A stretch of DNA of 64,000 bases from PALSA-1003 sp039934835. Lineage in GTDB: Bacteria > Pseudomonadota > Gammaproteobacteria > Burkholderiales > Casimicrobiaceae. The DNA lies in assembly GCA_039934835.1 (NCBI GenBank), contig JBDTLK010000001.1, forward strand, positions 1 through 64,000, given 5' to 3'. Numbering within the stretch: the stretch's first letter is position 1; each line of letters begins with the position of its first letter. Below are positions 25,871 to 36,186 of this stretch, piece by piece. The position numbers and the translations under genes are program-made. The notes beneath the pieces are model-generated. The model ran no database searches, had not been told where the DNA came from, and saw nothing but the letters and a program-made list of their open reading frames with translations.

Positions 25871-26938
25871 TTGAAGCTGCTTCCCGCCGTGACCTGGAAA
25901 TTGGCAGGGCCGGCGGGTGCCGACGTCGACGCCCGCCTGATTCCGCTGCTGGAGGCGATCGCCGCGACCGGCTCACTCGCGGCGGCCGTCACCGAGCAGG
26001 GTCAGTCGTATCGCGCCGGATGGGGACTGTTGCGCGACTGGCAGCGCGAACTGGGCGTGCAACTGGTCGAGCTCGAGCGCGGTCGCGGCGCGCGGCTCGC
26101 TGCGGCGGGCGTGCGATTGCTCGAAGCGCACCGCACGGCGCAGCGACGGCTGGCACCCACCCTGGCGGAGCTCGCGGTAACGCTGGGCGAGGCGAAGACG
26201 ATGCCGCGGCGCGCCGGGCGTCGTGCGCTCCTGGTCGCCGCCAGTCACGACCTCGCGCTTGCGGCGCTGCGCGAACTGCTGCCTGCCGAGACGGGAACGA
26301 AAATCGAGCTGTCGGTGATGGGCAGCCTCCACGCGCTGGAGCAATTCGCGGCAGGCCGGGTCGTCATCGCAGGTTTTCACGTAGCGCAGGACGCGCACGA
26401 ACCGTTGGCGATCGCGCCATTCCGGCGTTGGCTCAGTGCGCGGCGGGACCGGCTGATCCGCTTTGTCGATCGAGAGCAGGGCTTGATTCTGCCGCGCGGC
26501 AATCCAGCCCGCGTGCGCGGATTCAAGGACCTCGTGCGCCTGCGCTTGCGTTTCGCGAACCGACAGTCGGGTTCGGGCACTCGGATCCTGATAGAGCGGT
26601 GTCTCGCCGAAGCCGGCGTCGCGGCATCCGCGTTGCCCGGGTTCGCACGCGAAGAACTCACTCATTCCGCGGTTGCGGCCACGGTCGCCTCCGGCGCGGC
26701 CGACGCGGGGTTCGGATTGCGCGCTGTAGCGGCAGAGGCGGGTCTGGCGTTCGTGCCGCTGGTGCGTGAGCGTTACTACCTCGCGGTGCGCGCCGCGGAC
26801 CTCGACGCCGCTGCCGTTGCGACGCTGCTGGAATATCTGCGCGGACCGGCCTTCGCAGCGCTTGTGCGCAGCCTGCCCGGCTACAGTGGCGCGCAGGCCG
26901 GCAGTGTCAGCGGCATCGAGCTGCTCGGATCGCGTTAG
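25871..26938 (+). CDS. ModE-type HTH regulator with a PBP-like ligand domain
   Basis: 355 residues if started at the TTG at 25871, which follows an AAGG ribosome-like site; an ATG at 25796 (380 residues) lies too close to the operator to be convincing. The N-terminal winged helix (IAATGSLAAAVTEQGQSYRA) is ModE-like. The C-terminal 240 residues are a substrate-binding domain with NRQSGSGTRILIERCLAEAG and a GAADAGFGL segment, without a signal peptide. It is divergent from tupBCA and probably represses it when tungstate or molybdate is plentiful. Confidence 0.82.
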   Translation: MKLLPAVTWKLAGPAGADVDARLIPLLEAIAATGSLAAAVTEQGQSYRAGWGLLRDWQRELGVQLVELERGRGARLAAAGVRLLEAHRTAQRRLAPTLAELAVTLGEAKTMPRRAGRRALLVAASHDLALAALRELLPAETGTKIELSVMGSLHALEQFAAGRVVIAGFHVAQDAHEPLAIAPFRRWLSARRDRLIRFVDREQGLILPRGNPARVRGFKDLVRLRLRFANRQSGSGTRILIERCLAEAGVAASALPGFAREELTHSAVAATVASGAADAGFGLRAVAAEAGLAFVPLVRERYYLAVRAADLDAAAVATLLEYLRGPAFAALVRSLPGYSGAQAGSVSGIELLGSR

Positions 26939-27010
26939 TACCGGCTCGCGACGCGCTCCATGTCGCCACCGTTTGCGGTAGCATGGGCGTCCGTTTTTGC
27001 CGTGCCCGAC

Positions 27011-27958
27011 ATGGAAATCGCTTTCGTCCTCGATCCGCTGACATCGCTCAAGGCCTACAAGGATTCGAGCATTGCCATGATGCGTGCCGCGCAGACGCGC
27101 GGTCACACGCTGTTCGCGCTCGAGCAGGCCGAGATCTACTGGACACAGGGGGTGACGCAGGCGCGCGCTCGCCCGCTCATTGTGGACGCCGACAATCACG
27201 CCTGGTTCCGCGCGGCGGATCCGACCCTTCGTCCGCTGTCGTCGTTCGCCGCCGTGCTGATGCGCAAGGACCCGCCCTTCGACATGGAATATGTCTATAC
27301 GACGTATCTGCTCGAAGCTGCCGAGCGCGAAGGCGCGCGCATCTACAACAAGCCGCGAGCGGTCCGCGACAACAACGAAAAACTGGCGATTACGCGGTTT
27401 TCCGAGTTCACCGCGCCGACGCTGGTGACGCGAGATGCCGGCCTGCTTGGCGAATTCATCGATGCGCACGGCGACGTGATCGTCAAGCCGCTCGACGGAA
27501 TGGGCGGCACCTCGATCTTCCGGGTTCGCCGCGACGATCCGAATCGCAATGTGATCATCGAGACGGTCGGCCAATATGGCGCGCGCAGCGTGATGGCGCA
27601 ACGTTTCATTCCGGAAATCGCTGCGGGTGACAAGCGCATCCTGCTCATTGCCGGCGAGCCGGTGCCCTTTGTATTGGCGCGGATCCCCAAGCTGGGTGAA
27701 ACTCGCGGCAACCTTGCGGCCGGCGGTCGCGGCGTGGCGCAACCGCTGAGCGCGCGCGACCGGGAGATCGCGACCGCGCTCGGGCCGAAACTGTGGGCGG
27801 AAGGCCTGCTGGTCGTCGGGCTCGACGTCATCGGCGACTACCTGACCGAAGTCAACGTCACCAGTCCGACCTGCTTTGTCGAAATCACCGAGCAATCGGG
27901 CTTCGATGTGGGCGCACGCTTCGCCGAAGCGCTAGAAGCCGCGATCGCCGGCAGCTGA
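27011..27958 (+). CDS. gshB: Glutathione synthetase
   Basis: 315 residues, the family length, from the ATG at 27011, giving MEIAFVLDPLTSLKAYKDSS. This is an ATP-grasp enzyme that joins gamma-glutamylcysteine and glycine in the cytoplasm. Landmarks are MRKDPPFDMEYVYTTYLLE, NKPRAVRDNNEKLA, KPLDGMGGTSIFR and LTEVNVTSPTCFVEI. gshA is not in the window. It is followed by the phosphorelay genes, a common order in Betaproteobacteria. Confidence 0.95.
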   Translation: MEIAFVLDPLTSLKAYKDSSIAMMRAAQTRGHTLFALEQAEIYWTQGVTQARARPLIVDADNHAWFRAADPTLRPLSSFAAVLMRKDPPFDMEYVYTTYLLEAAEREGARIYNKPRAVRDNNEKLAITRFSEFTAPTLVTRDAGLLGEFIDAHGDVIVKPLDGMGGTSIFRVRRDDPNRNVIIETVGQYGARSVMAQRFIPEIAAGDKRILLIAGEPVPFVLARIPKLGETRGNLAAGGRGVAQPLSARDREIATALGPKLWAEGLLVVGLDVIGDYLTEVNVTSPTCFVEITEQSGFDVGARFAEALEAAIAGS

Positions 27959-28081
27959 GGCCCTCTGGGGCGAAACCCAACCGCTGCGTGCTACCATAGT
28001 TGGGTGACGGGCTTCGGGTCGACCCGGGAGGCGTTGCGTGGCATGGCGCGCGCGGTAGACGCGGCCAGCCTGGGGAACAAC

Positions 28082-28495
28082 ATGATCGGCATTCTCATCG
28101 TTGCTCACGACAAGCTGGGCGAAAGCCTCGTCGGTGCGGTAACGCATGTGCTGGGCGAGAAGCCGCCCCAATTCGAGACCCTTGGCATCACCGCGTCCGA
28201 CGATCCGTTATCGCTGCTGCCGGCGGCGCGCGCGCTGGTCAAGTCACTCGATACCGGCGACGGCGTGCTGATTTTTACCGACATTTACGGTGCGACGCCG
28301 TGCAATCTCGCCGGCAAACTGCTCGTGCCCGGCCGGGTCGAAGGCGTCGCGGGGGTAAACCTGCCGATGCTCGTGCGGGCGTTTACTTACCGCGCCCGCG
28401 GCATGGACACGATGATTAAGAAAGCGATCAGCGGCGGATGCGACGGCGTGCTGCATGTCGCAGTGGACCCGGTCTATGCAGCAACGCGAGGTTGA
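28082..28495 (+). CDS. PTS EIIA component, mannose family
   Basis: 137 residues from the ATG at 28082. The protein begins MIGILIVAHDKLGESL, with His9 as the site phosphorylated by HPr. GDGVLIFTDIYGATPCNLA is the second family landmark. No EIIB or EIIC permease is present, so this EIIA is likely regulatory rather than part of a sugar importer. It overlaps the HPr gene by 20 bases. Mannose-type IIA proteins of this kind next to HPr and EI are common in Betaproteobacteria. Confidence 0.9.
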   Translation: MIGILIVAHDKLGESLVGAVTHVLGEKPPQFETLGITASDDPLSLLPAARALVKSLDTGDGVLIFTDIYGATPCNLAGKLLVPGRVEGVAGVNLPMLVRAFTYRARGMDTMIKKAISGGCDGVLHVAVDPVYAATRG

Positions 28496-28745
28496 GATCG
28501 TCAACACGTTGGGGCTGCATGCGCGCGCCTCGGCGAAGCTCACGCAGCTCGCCGGAAAATATCAGAGTGAGGTTTCGCTCTCGAGAAATGGACGCAAGAT
28601 CAACGCCAAGAGCATCATGGGCGTGATGATGCTGGCCGCGGGCAAAGGCGCGACGATCACGCTCGAAATCGAAGGGCCGGATGAAACCGATGCGATGAAC
28701 GCCATCGTCGCACTGATCAAAGGCTGCTTCGGCGAAGGCCACTGA
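28476..28745 (+). CDS. ptsH: Phosphocarrier protein HPr
   Basis: 89 residues from the ATG at 28476. The phosphorylation site GLHARAS places His15 exactly as in known HPr, and KSIMGVMML places Ser46 exactly where HPr kinase acts. It carries phosphate from EI to the EIIA encoded just upstream. The start overlaps the EIIA gene by 20 bases, which implies coupled translation. Confidence 0.93.
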   Translation: MQQREVEIVNTLGLHARASAKLTQLAGKYQSEVSLSRNGRKINAKSIMGVMMLAAGKGATITLEIEGPDETDAMNAIVALIKGCFGEGH

Positions 28746-28894
28746 TACGCGATTCTTGTTACACGCGCCTGCGCTTGTTGCACTGCACTGGTTCGACAAT
28801 CGATGGAACCAATTCGCGCCTTTCGCGTTCAATGAGAAGCTGCCCGGATTTTTCGCGGGTGGGTTATCCTTCAACTTCGGCAGTCAATACCATC

Positions 28895-29164
28895 ATGCAG
28901 ACACGAGAAATCAGAATCAGGAACCGGCTTGGACTGCACGCGCGCGCGTCGGTGAAGATCGTGAAGCTTGCGTCGCGCTTTCGGTGCCGGGTGTCGCTGG
29001 TGTTCGACGGGCGGCGCGCGAACGCGCGCAATATTCTCGCCATCATGATGCTCGCGGCGAGCATGGGCAGCACTATCCGGCTCGAAACCGCCGGGCCGGA
29101 CGAGGCCGCGGCCATGACGGCAATGGCCGAACTGATCAGCGACCGCTTCGGCGAGTCGGGCTGA
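28895..29164 (+). CDS. Second HPr-family phosphocarrier, lacking Ser46
   Basis: 89 residues from the ATG at 28895. It keeps the GLHARAS site with His15, but the equivalent of Ser46 is Asn (ARNILAIMML). It is also more basic than the first HPr (IRIRNRLG near the N-terminus, SRFRCRVSL). It lies between ptsH and ptsI with a 150-base gap before it and 49 bases after it. EI probably phosphorylates it on His15, but control by HPr kinase on residue 46 is excluded. It probably arose by duplication. Confidence 0.87.
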   Translation: MQTREIRIRNRLGLHARASVKIVKLASRFRCRVSLVFDGRRANARNILAIMMLAASMGSTIRLETAGPDEAAAMTAMAELISDRFGESG

Positions 29165-29213
29165 CAGGCCACGCGCGCCCGGCGCGGCCGTCTGGCCGGG
29201 AGAGCGCTGCAGC

Positions 29214-30947
29214 ATGAGCTTCCTGTTGCACGGCATCGGTGTCTCCAGTGGCATTGCCATCGGGCGGGCTCAGCTCGTGTCGCATGCGACGCTCGAGGCC
29301 GCGCACTACACCATTGCCGCCGACGAGGTTGCCGGGGAAATCGAGCGGCTGTCCAACGCGATCCGCACCGTCCAGAGCGAGCTAGAAAGCCTGCGCGAGG
29401 AGATGACCTCTGATGACGCGCCGGCCGAGTTCGGTGCATTTTTGGATGTGCACTGGATGATCCTCACCGATCCGACGCTGGCTGAGACGCCGAAACGGAT
29501 CATCGCCGAGCAGCGGTGCAACGCCGAATGGGCGCTGACGCAGCAGACCAGCGTGCTCATCGAGCAGTTCGACGCGATCGAGGATCCGTACCTGCGCGAG
29601 CGCAAGGCGGATGTGGTTCAGGTGGTCGAGCGCGTGCTCAAGGTGCTGCTGGGCAAGCCCGGCGCGGTGCGCCCTACCAACGCCGAGGAACAGACGATAC
29701 TGGTCGCGCACGATCTGTCGCCGGCCGATGTCATCCAGTTCAAGAGTCATCACTACGCCGCGTTCCTGACCGACCTGGGCGGCGTGACCGCGCATACCGC
29801 GATCGTGGCACGCAGTCTCAACGTCCCCGCGGTGGTCGCGGCGCACAACGCGCGCGCGCTCATCCGCGAGAACGAACTGCTGATCGTCGATGGCGCGCGC
29901 AACGTCGTCATCGTCAATCCGGACCGCGCGGTGTTGACCGAGTATCGGCTCAAGCAGGGCGAGTTCGCGCTCGAGCAGAAGAAACTGCAACGCCTGACGA
30001 CGACCCGCGCGACGACGCTCGACGGGCAGGCAGTGGAACTGTTCACCAACATCGAGCTGCCCGAGGACCTGGCGCGCACGCTCGAAGTGGGTGCGACCGG
30101 CATCGGCCTTTTCCGCAGCGAGTTTCTCTTCCTCAATCGGATCGGGCTGCCGTCGGAGGACGAGCAGTTCGAAGCCTATCGCAGCGTTGCGGCCGGCATG
30201 GAAGGCAAGCCGGTGACGATCCGCACCTTCGACCTGGGCGCCGACAAACACAAGGAAGGGCTCGAAGGCCTGTCGCGCGTGGCGCCGAATCCGGCGCTGG
30301 GCTTGCGCGCGGTACGTTTCTGCCTGGCCGAGCCACGCCTGTTCGTCACGCAGCTGCGCGCAATCCTGCGCGCGTCGCATTACGGCAACATCCGCATACT
30401 CATACCGATGCTGGTGTCGGCGAGCGAAATCGAGCAGACGCTGGCGCTGATCGCGCGCGCCAAGGAATCGCTGCGTGAAGAGGGCCTGCCCTTCGACGCC
30501 GGCATCGAAGTCGGCGGCATGATCGAGATTCCCGCGGCGGTGCTGGCGATCGGCGCGTTCACCAGCCGCCTCGATTTTCTGTCGATCGGCACCAACGACC
30601 TCATCCAGTACACTCTGGCGGTCGACCGCGCCGACGAAGCGGTATCGCATCTCTACGATCCGCTGCACCCAGCGGTGCTCAAGCTGATCGCAATGGCGAT
30701 TTCGACATCGGTGAAGGCCTCGGTTCCGATCGCCGTCTGCGGCGAAATGGCGGGCGATGTGCGGATGACACGGTTGTTGCTGGGCATGGGGCTGCGCAAT
30801 TTCTCGATGCATCCCGCGCATTTGCTGTCGGTAAAGCAACGCGTTCTCAATACCGACGTTGCGCAGATCACGCCGATGGTCAATCGCATGCGGCGCAACG
30901 ACGACGCCGGGAAACTCGCCGCGCTGCTCGACAAGCTCAACGATTGA
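29214..30947 (+). CDS. ptsI: Phosphoenolpyruvate--protein phosphotransferase (Enzyme I)
   Basis: 577 residues, typical of EI. The active-site His194 sits in GGVTAHTAIVARSLNVPAVV. The PEP-binding barrel shows ELPEDLARTLEVGATGIGLF and RSEFLFLN, and the acid Cys509 is in AVCGEMAGD. It takes phosphate from PEP and passes it to HPr, and here possibly to both HPr proteins. The stop codon overlaps the -35 element of the metX promoter. Confidence 0.96.
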   Translation: MSFLLHGIGVSSGIAIGRAQLVSHATLEAAHYTIAADEVAGEIERLSNAIRTVQSELESLREEMTSDDAPAEFGAFLDVHWMILTDPTLAETPKRIIAEQRCNAEWALTQQTSVLIEQFDAIEDPYLRERKADVVQVVERVLKVLLGKPGAVRPTNAEEQTILVAHDLSPADVIQFKSHHYAAFLTDLGGVTAHTAIVARSLNVPAVVAAHNARALIRENELLIVDGARNVVIVNPDRAVLTEYRLKQGEFALEQKKLQRLTTTRATTLDGQAVELFTNIELPEDLARTLEVGATGIGLFRSEFLFLNRIGLPSEDEQFEAYRSVAAGMEGKPVTIRTFDLGADKHKEGLEGLSRVAPNPALGLRAVRFCLAEPRLFVTQLRAILRASHYGNIRILIPMLVSASEIEQTLALIARAKESLREEGLPFDAGIEVGGMIEIPAAVLAIGAFTSRLDFLSIGTNDLIQYTLAVDRADEAVSHLYDPLHPAVLKLIAMAISTSVKASVPIAVCGEMAGDVRMTRLLLGMGLRNFSMHPAHLLSVKQRVLNTDVAQITPMVNRMRRNDDAGKLAALLDKLND

Positions 30948-30971
30948 CATTCGGAGCCGGGGCGGTACACT
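30944..30971 (+). promoter_or_regulatory. Promoter of the metX riboswitch transcript
   Basis: A perfect -35 TTGACA (30944-30949), a 16-base spacer and a -10 TACACT (30966-30971). Transcription would begin near 30978, about six bases before the first stem of the riboswitch, which supports both calls. Confidence 0.7.
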
Positions 30972-30983
30972 GGATATCAGTAA

Positions 30984-31077
30984 CGCGCCGATTTGACAAT
31001 CAGCTTGCGGGCGCGGGGGAGCAGAAGTCGAGCGGGCAACCGCGCACTCCCCGATAAATACGGCTAAAGCGGCGAGG
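30984..31077 (+). promoter_or_regulatory. SAM-II-like riboswitch with an inserted helix, upstream of metX
   Basis: The order of elements matches the SAM-II class as I recall it. P1 is CGCGCC (30984-30989) with GGCGCG (31010-31015). Its loop begins GATTTGAC, like the GAUUUAAC of the metX SAM-II aptamer. The 3' segment has GATAAAT (31053-31059) and GGCTAAA (31062-31068), the conserved SAM-II tail. Between P1 and the tail is an extra helix, GGGGAG (31016-31021) with CTCCCC (31047-31052). A pseudoknot is possible between CTTGC (31004-31008) and GCGAG (31072-31076). High SAM should lower metX expression. Confidence 0.75.
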
Positions 31078-31085
31078 AGTCTCCG

Positions 31086-31116
31086 ACCCGATTGGCGCAA
31101 GCTGGTCGGGTTTTTT
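31086..31116 (+). terminator. Intrinsic terminator before metX (attenuator)
   Basis: ACCCGATTGGC (31086-31096) pairs with GCTGGTCGGGT (31101-31111) over 11 positions, including G-T wobbles, around a GCAA tetraloop, followed by a run of T. It lies 8 bases after the riboswitch and before the metX start, so it probably serves as the expression platform. Confidence 0.8.
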
Positions 31117-31167
31117 GCTTTCGGGCCTCTGGCAACGGTGCCCTTTTACGACGCTCTCAAAATCGTC

Positions 31168-32295
31168 ATGAACCAGCTGATCGCCTCGACAGGTGTGGTG
31201 ACCCCCCAACGCGCCGCGTTTGCGGAACCGCTCGCGCTCGCGTCCGGCGCGACGCTGCCGTCATTCGAGCTCGCCTATGAAACGTACGGCGAGCTCAATG
31301 CGGAGCGGTCCAATGCCATATTGATCTGTCATGCGCTCAACGCGTCGCATCATGTCGCCGGTGTCCACGCCGGCGTCGCGGATAGCGAAGGCTGGTGGGA
31401 CAACATGGTCGGTCCAGGCAAGCCGGTCGACACCAGCCGGTTTTTCGTCATCGGCGTCAACAATCTCGGCAGCTGTTTCGGCTCGACCGGCCCGGCGTCG
31501 ATCAACGCCGGTACCCGCAAGCCGTGGGGTGCGGACTTTCCCATCGTCACTGTCGAGGATTGGGTCGACGCACAGGCGCGTCTGGCCGATCGACTGGGCA
31601 TTACGCGCTTCGCCGCGGTCATGGGCGGAAGCCTTGGCGGCATGCAGGCGCTGTCGTGGGCAATTCGCTACCCCGAGCGCATCGCCAATGCGCTGGTGAT
31701 TGCCGCCGCGCCGAACCTGTCGGCGCAGAACATCGCCTTCAACGAAGTCGCCCGCACCGCGATCCTCACCGATCCCGAGTTCCACGATGGGCATTTCTAC
31801 GAGCACGGGGTCAAGCCGGTGCGCGGATTGCGCGTGGCTCGCATGATCGGTCACATCACCTATATTTCCGACGAGCAGATGGCCGAGAAATTCGGGCGGC
31901 AGCTGCGCGACGGGCTCAATTTTTCCTTCGCGCCCGAATTCCAGATCGAGTCGTACTTGCGCTATCAGGGCGAGAAATTCGCCGAGTACTTCGACGCCAA
32001 TACTTATCTCCGCATCACCAAGGCGCTCGACTACTTCGACCCGGCCGCCGCCACCGCCGGCAGCCTGATGCGCGCGCTGGCGCCCGCAACGTGTCGTTTC
32101 CTGGTCATCTCCTTCACGACCGACTGGCGATTCACGCCGGCGCGCTCGCGCCAGATCGTGAAAGCGCTGGTCGACAATCGCCGCGACGTGTCGTATGCGG
32201 AGATCGTGGCGCCGCACGGCCACGACGCCTTCCTGCTCGACACGCCCCAGTATCACGGGATCGTGCGCGCGTATCTCGAGCGGACACCGCGATGA
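31168..32295 (+). CDS. metX: Homoserine O-acyltransferase
   Basis: 375 residues from the ATG at 31168; a GTG at 31138 would give 385. Alpha/beta-hydrolase fold with the nucleophile Ser155 in GGSLGGMQ and a C-terminal Asp (TTDWRF) and His (PHGHDAFLLD). It acylates homoserine as the first committed step to methionine. Many proteobacterial MetX enzymes use succinyl-CoA rather than acetyl-CoA, and I cannot decide between them by eye. The upstream SAM-II-like element fits methionine control. metW overlaps its stop codon. Confidence 0.94.
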   Translation: MNQLIASTGVVTPQRAAFAEPLALASGATLPSFELAYETYGELNAERSNAILICHALNASHHVAGVHAGVADSEGWWDNMVGPGKPVDTSRFFVIGVNNLGSCFGSTGPASINAGTRKPWGADFPIVTVEDWVDAQARLADRLGITRFAAVMGGSLGGMQALSWAIRYPERIANALVIAAAPNLSAQNIAFNEVARTAILTDPEFHDGHFYEHGVKPVRGLRVARMIGHITYISDEQMAEKFGRQLRDGLNFSFAPEFQIESYLRYQGEKFAEYFDANTYLRITKALDYFDPAAATAGSLMRALAPATCRFLVISFTTDWRFTPARSRQIVKALVDNRRDVSYAEIVAPHGHDAFLLDTPQYHGIVRAYLERTPR

Positions 32296-32882
32296 CGCTG
32301 TCGATGCGCGCCGACTTCTCGACCATCGCCGGCTGGATCGCCCCCGGGGCGCGAGTGCTCGACCTTGGCTGTGGCGACGGCACATTACTCACGCACCTGC
32401 GCGAGTCGCGCGGCGCGTCCGGTTACGGTATCGAAATCGACGACGCCGGCGTTCTCGCATCGATCGGAAATGGCATCAACGTGCTGCAAAGCGATCTCGA
32501 GTCAGGGCTCGCGGGTTTCGATGATCAATCCTTCGACAGCGTCATCCTGTCGCAGACGCTGCAGGCGATGCGCAGGATCGAGGCCATCGTGGACGAAATG
32601 CTGCGGGTGGGACGCGAAGCGATCGTCTCGTTTCCCAATTTCGGGCATTGGTCGCACCGCGTGCAGGTGCTGGCGGGGCGAATGCCGGTGTCGAACCGGC
32701 TGCCGTATCAGTGGTTCGACACGCCGAATATCCACCTTTGCACGGTCGCCGACTTCGACGCGTTCTGCGTGCAACGGCGCTATCGCGTGCTCGAGCGGGC
32801 GGTGCTGCACGAGACTCGACGCGTGAACATTCTGCCCAATCTGATGGGATCGCTGGCGATCTACCGCTTTCGCAGCGCGTAG
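32292..32882 (+). CDS. metW: Methionine biosynthesis protein MetW
   Basis: 196 residues. It begins with a SAM-methyltransferase-like fold (VLDLGCGDGTLLTHLRE, then GYGIEIDD) and has the MetW-type FPNFGHWSHRVQVLAGRMPV and LPYQWFDTPNIHLCT segments. MetW is known to work with MetX in homoserine acylation. The ATG overlaps the metX stop as ATGA, so translation is coupled. Confidence 0.95.
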   Translation: MTLSMRADFSTIAGWIAPGARVLDLGCGDGTLLTHLRESRGASGYGIEIDDAGVLASIGNGINVLQSDLESGLAGFDDQSFDSVILSQTLQAMRRIEAIVDEMLRVGREAIVSFPNFGHWSHRVQVLAGRMPVSNRLPYQWFDTPNIHLCTVADFDAFCVQRRYRVLERAVLHETRRVNILPNLMGSLAIYRFRSA

Positions 32883-32923
32883 CGCGCGCCGTCCGCGGGG
32901 CAAGAGTCGGCTCGATTGGCAGC

Positions 32924-32929
32924 TACAAT
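32924..32929 (+). promoter_or_regulatory. -10 element of ampG
   Basis: TACAAT, preceded by GC and followed by a GC-rich discriminator. The base 7 positions downstream is the A of the ampG ATG (32936), so the transcript may be leaderless. No good -35 was found. Confidence 0.4.
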
Positions 32930-32935
32930 GCCGCG

Positions 32936-34199
32936 ATGGCGTCATTCGGCAACCTTCGCGCCGCGCTTCTCAACCGGCGCATGCTGATCTGCATCTTCAC
33001 CGGCTTCAGCTCCGGACTGCCGCTCTACATCCTGATCAACCTGATTCCCGCGTGGTTGCGCTCGGAGCATGTCGACCTGAAGTCGATCGGACTGTTTGCG
33101 CTTATCCAGCTGCCGTTCACGTGGAAGTTCATGTGGTCGCCGTTGCTCGACCGGTACGCGATACCGTTGCTCGGCCGCCGACGCGGCTGGATGCTGATCA
33201 CGCAGTTGCTGCTGCTGGTTTCGATCCCGATGTTCGGCACGCTCGACCCGCAGTTGAACCTCTGGACGATCGCCTATCTCGCCACTGCCGTCGCTTTTTT
33301 TTCGGCCACGCAGGACATCGTCCTCGACGCGTATCGCCGCGAATTGCTGCCCGATCTGGAGCTCGGATTGGGCAACTCGATCTTCGTGCAGGCGTATCGC
33401 GTCTCCAGCCTCATTCCCGGGGCGCTGTCGCTGATTCTCGCCGATCATCTGCCGTGGCAGAGCGTGTTCGTGATCACCGCGCTGTTCATGATCCCGGGGC
33501 TGGTCACCACGCTGCTGGTCAGCGAGCCCGCGCTGGCGCATCCGGCGCCGCGCACACTCGCCGACGCAATCGTGTTGCCGTTTCGCGAATTCATGTCGCG
33601 TCATGGCGTGCGCGAGGCACTGCTGATACTCGCCTTCATCTTTCTCTACAAACTGGGCGACTCGATGGCGACCGCGCTGGCGACGCCGTTCTATCTCGAC
33701 ATCGGGTTCACCAAGTCCGAAATCGGCCTGATCGCCAAGAACGCCGGACTGTGGCCCAGCGTGATCGGCGGCCTGCTCGGCGGACTGTGGATGGTGAAGA
33801 TCGGCATCAATCGCGCGCTCTGGCTGTTTGGCATCGTGCAGCTGGTGTCCATTCTCGGCTTCGCCTGGCTTGCCTACGTGAATCAACCCGATCGCGGGCT
33901 GCTCGCGCTGGTGATCAGCGTCGAGGCACTGGGCGTGGGGCTGGGTACGGCGGCCTTCGTCGCGTTTATCGCACGCACCACGGACCCACGTTACACGGCG
34001 ACGCAATTCGCCTTGTTCACCAGCCTGGCCGTGGTGCCACGGTCGGTGGTCAACGCGTCGACCGGCTGGATGGTAGAGGCCATGGGCTGGTTTGATTTCT
34101 ACCTGCTGTGCACAGTGCTGGCGCTGCCGGGCATGGCGCTGCTCTGGTGGGTCGCTCCGTGGCAGGGGGCGCTACCGGCGGAGGCTCCCGCGGAGTCGC

Positions 34200-34210
<11 letters not shown>
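32936..34210 (+). CDS. ampG: AmpG-family muropeptide permease
   Basis: 424 residues, about 12 membrane helices, MFS fold. Family landmarks are TGFSSGLPLYILINLIPAWL near residue 21, LDRYAIPLLGRRRGWM and ATQDIVLDAYRRELL. It imports anhydro-muropeptides from the periplasm for cell-wall recycling. The ATG at 32936 was selected from hydrophobic onset and family length. Its last 11 bases overlap the end of the converging ABC-F gene. No ampD or ampR is nearby. Confidence 0.9.
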
Positions 34211-36113
<1,903 letters not shown>

Positions 36114-36186
36114 GGCGGAGGTGCGGTTAGCGAGGCGATGAAAAGCGGTGGCCGAGCGGTCGAACCGCGAGTCCGAAAGTACCGGC

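Noticed and set aside
25973..27895. 640-codon open frame on the minus strand
   Set aside because: Covers the regulator and gshB in antisense; Arg/His/Asp-rich low-complexity translation with no family resemblance.
29382..31100. 572-codon open frame on the minus strand
   Set aside because: Antisense to ptsI, running into the riboswitch region; ptsI is unambiguous.
30960..31116. SAM-I or SAH riboswitch before metX
   Set aside because: No kink-turn or four-way junction layout of SAM-I and no SAH-type conserved core; the P1 plus GATAAAT/GCTAAA pattern fits SAM-II better.
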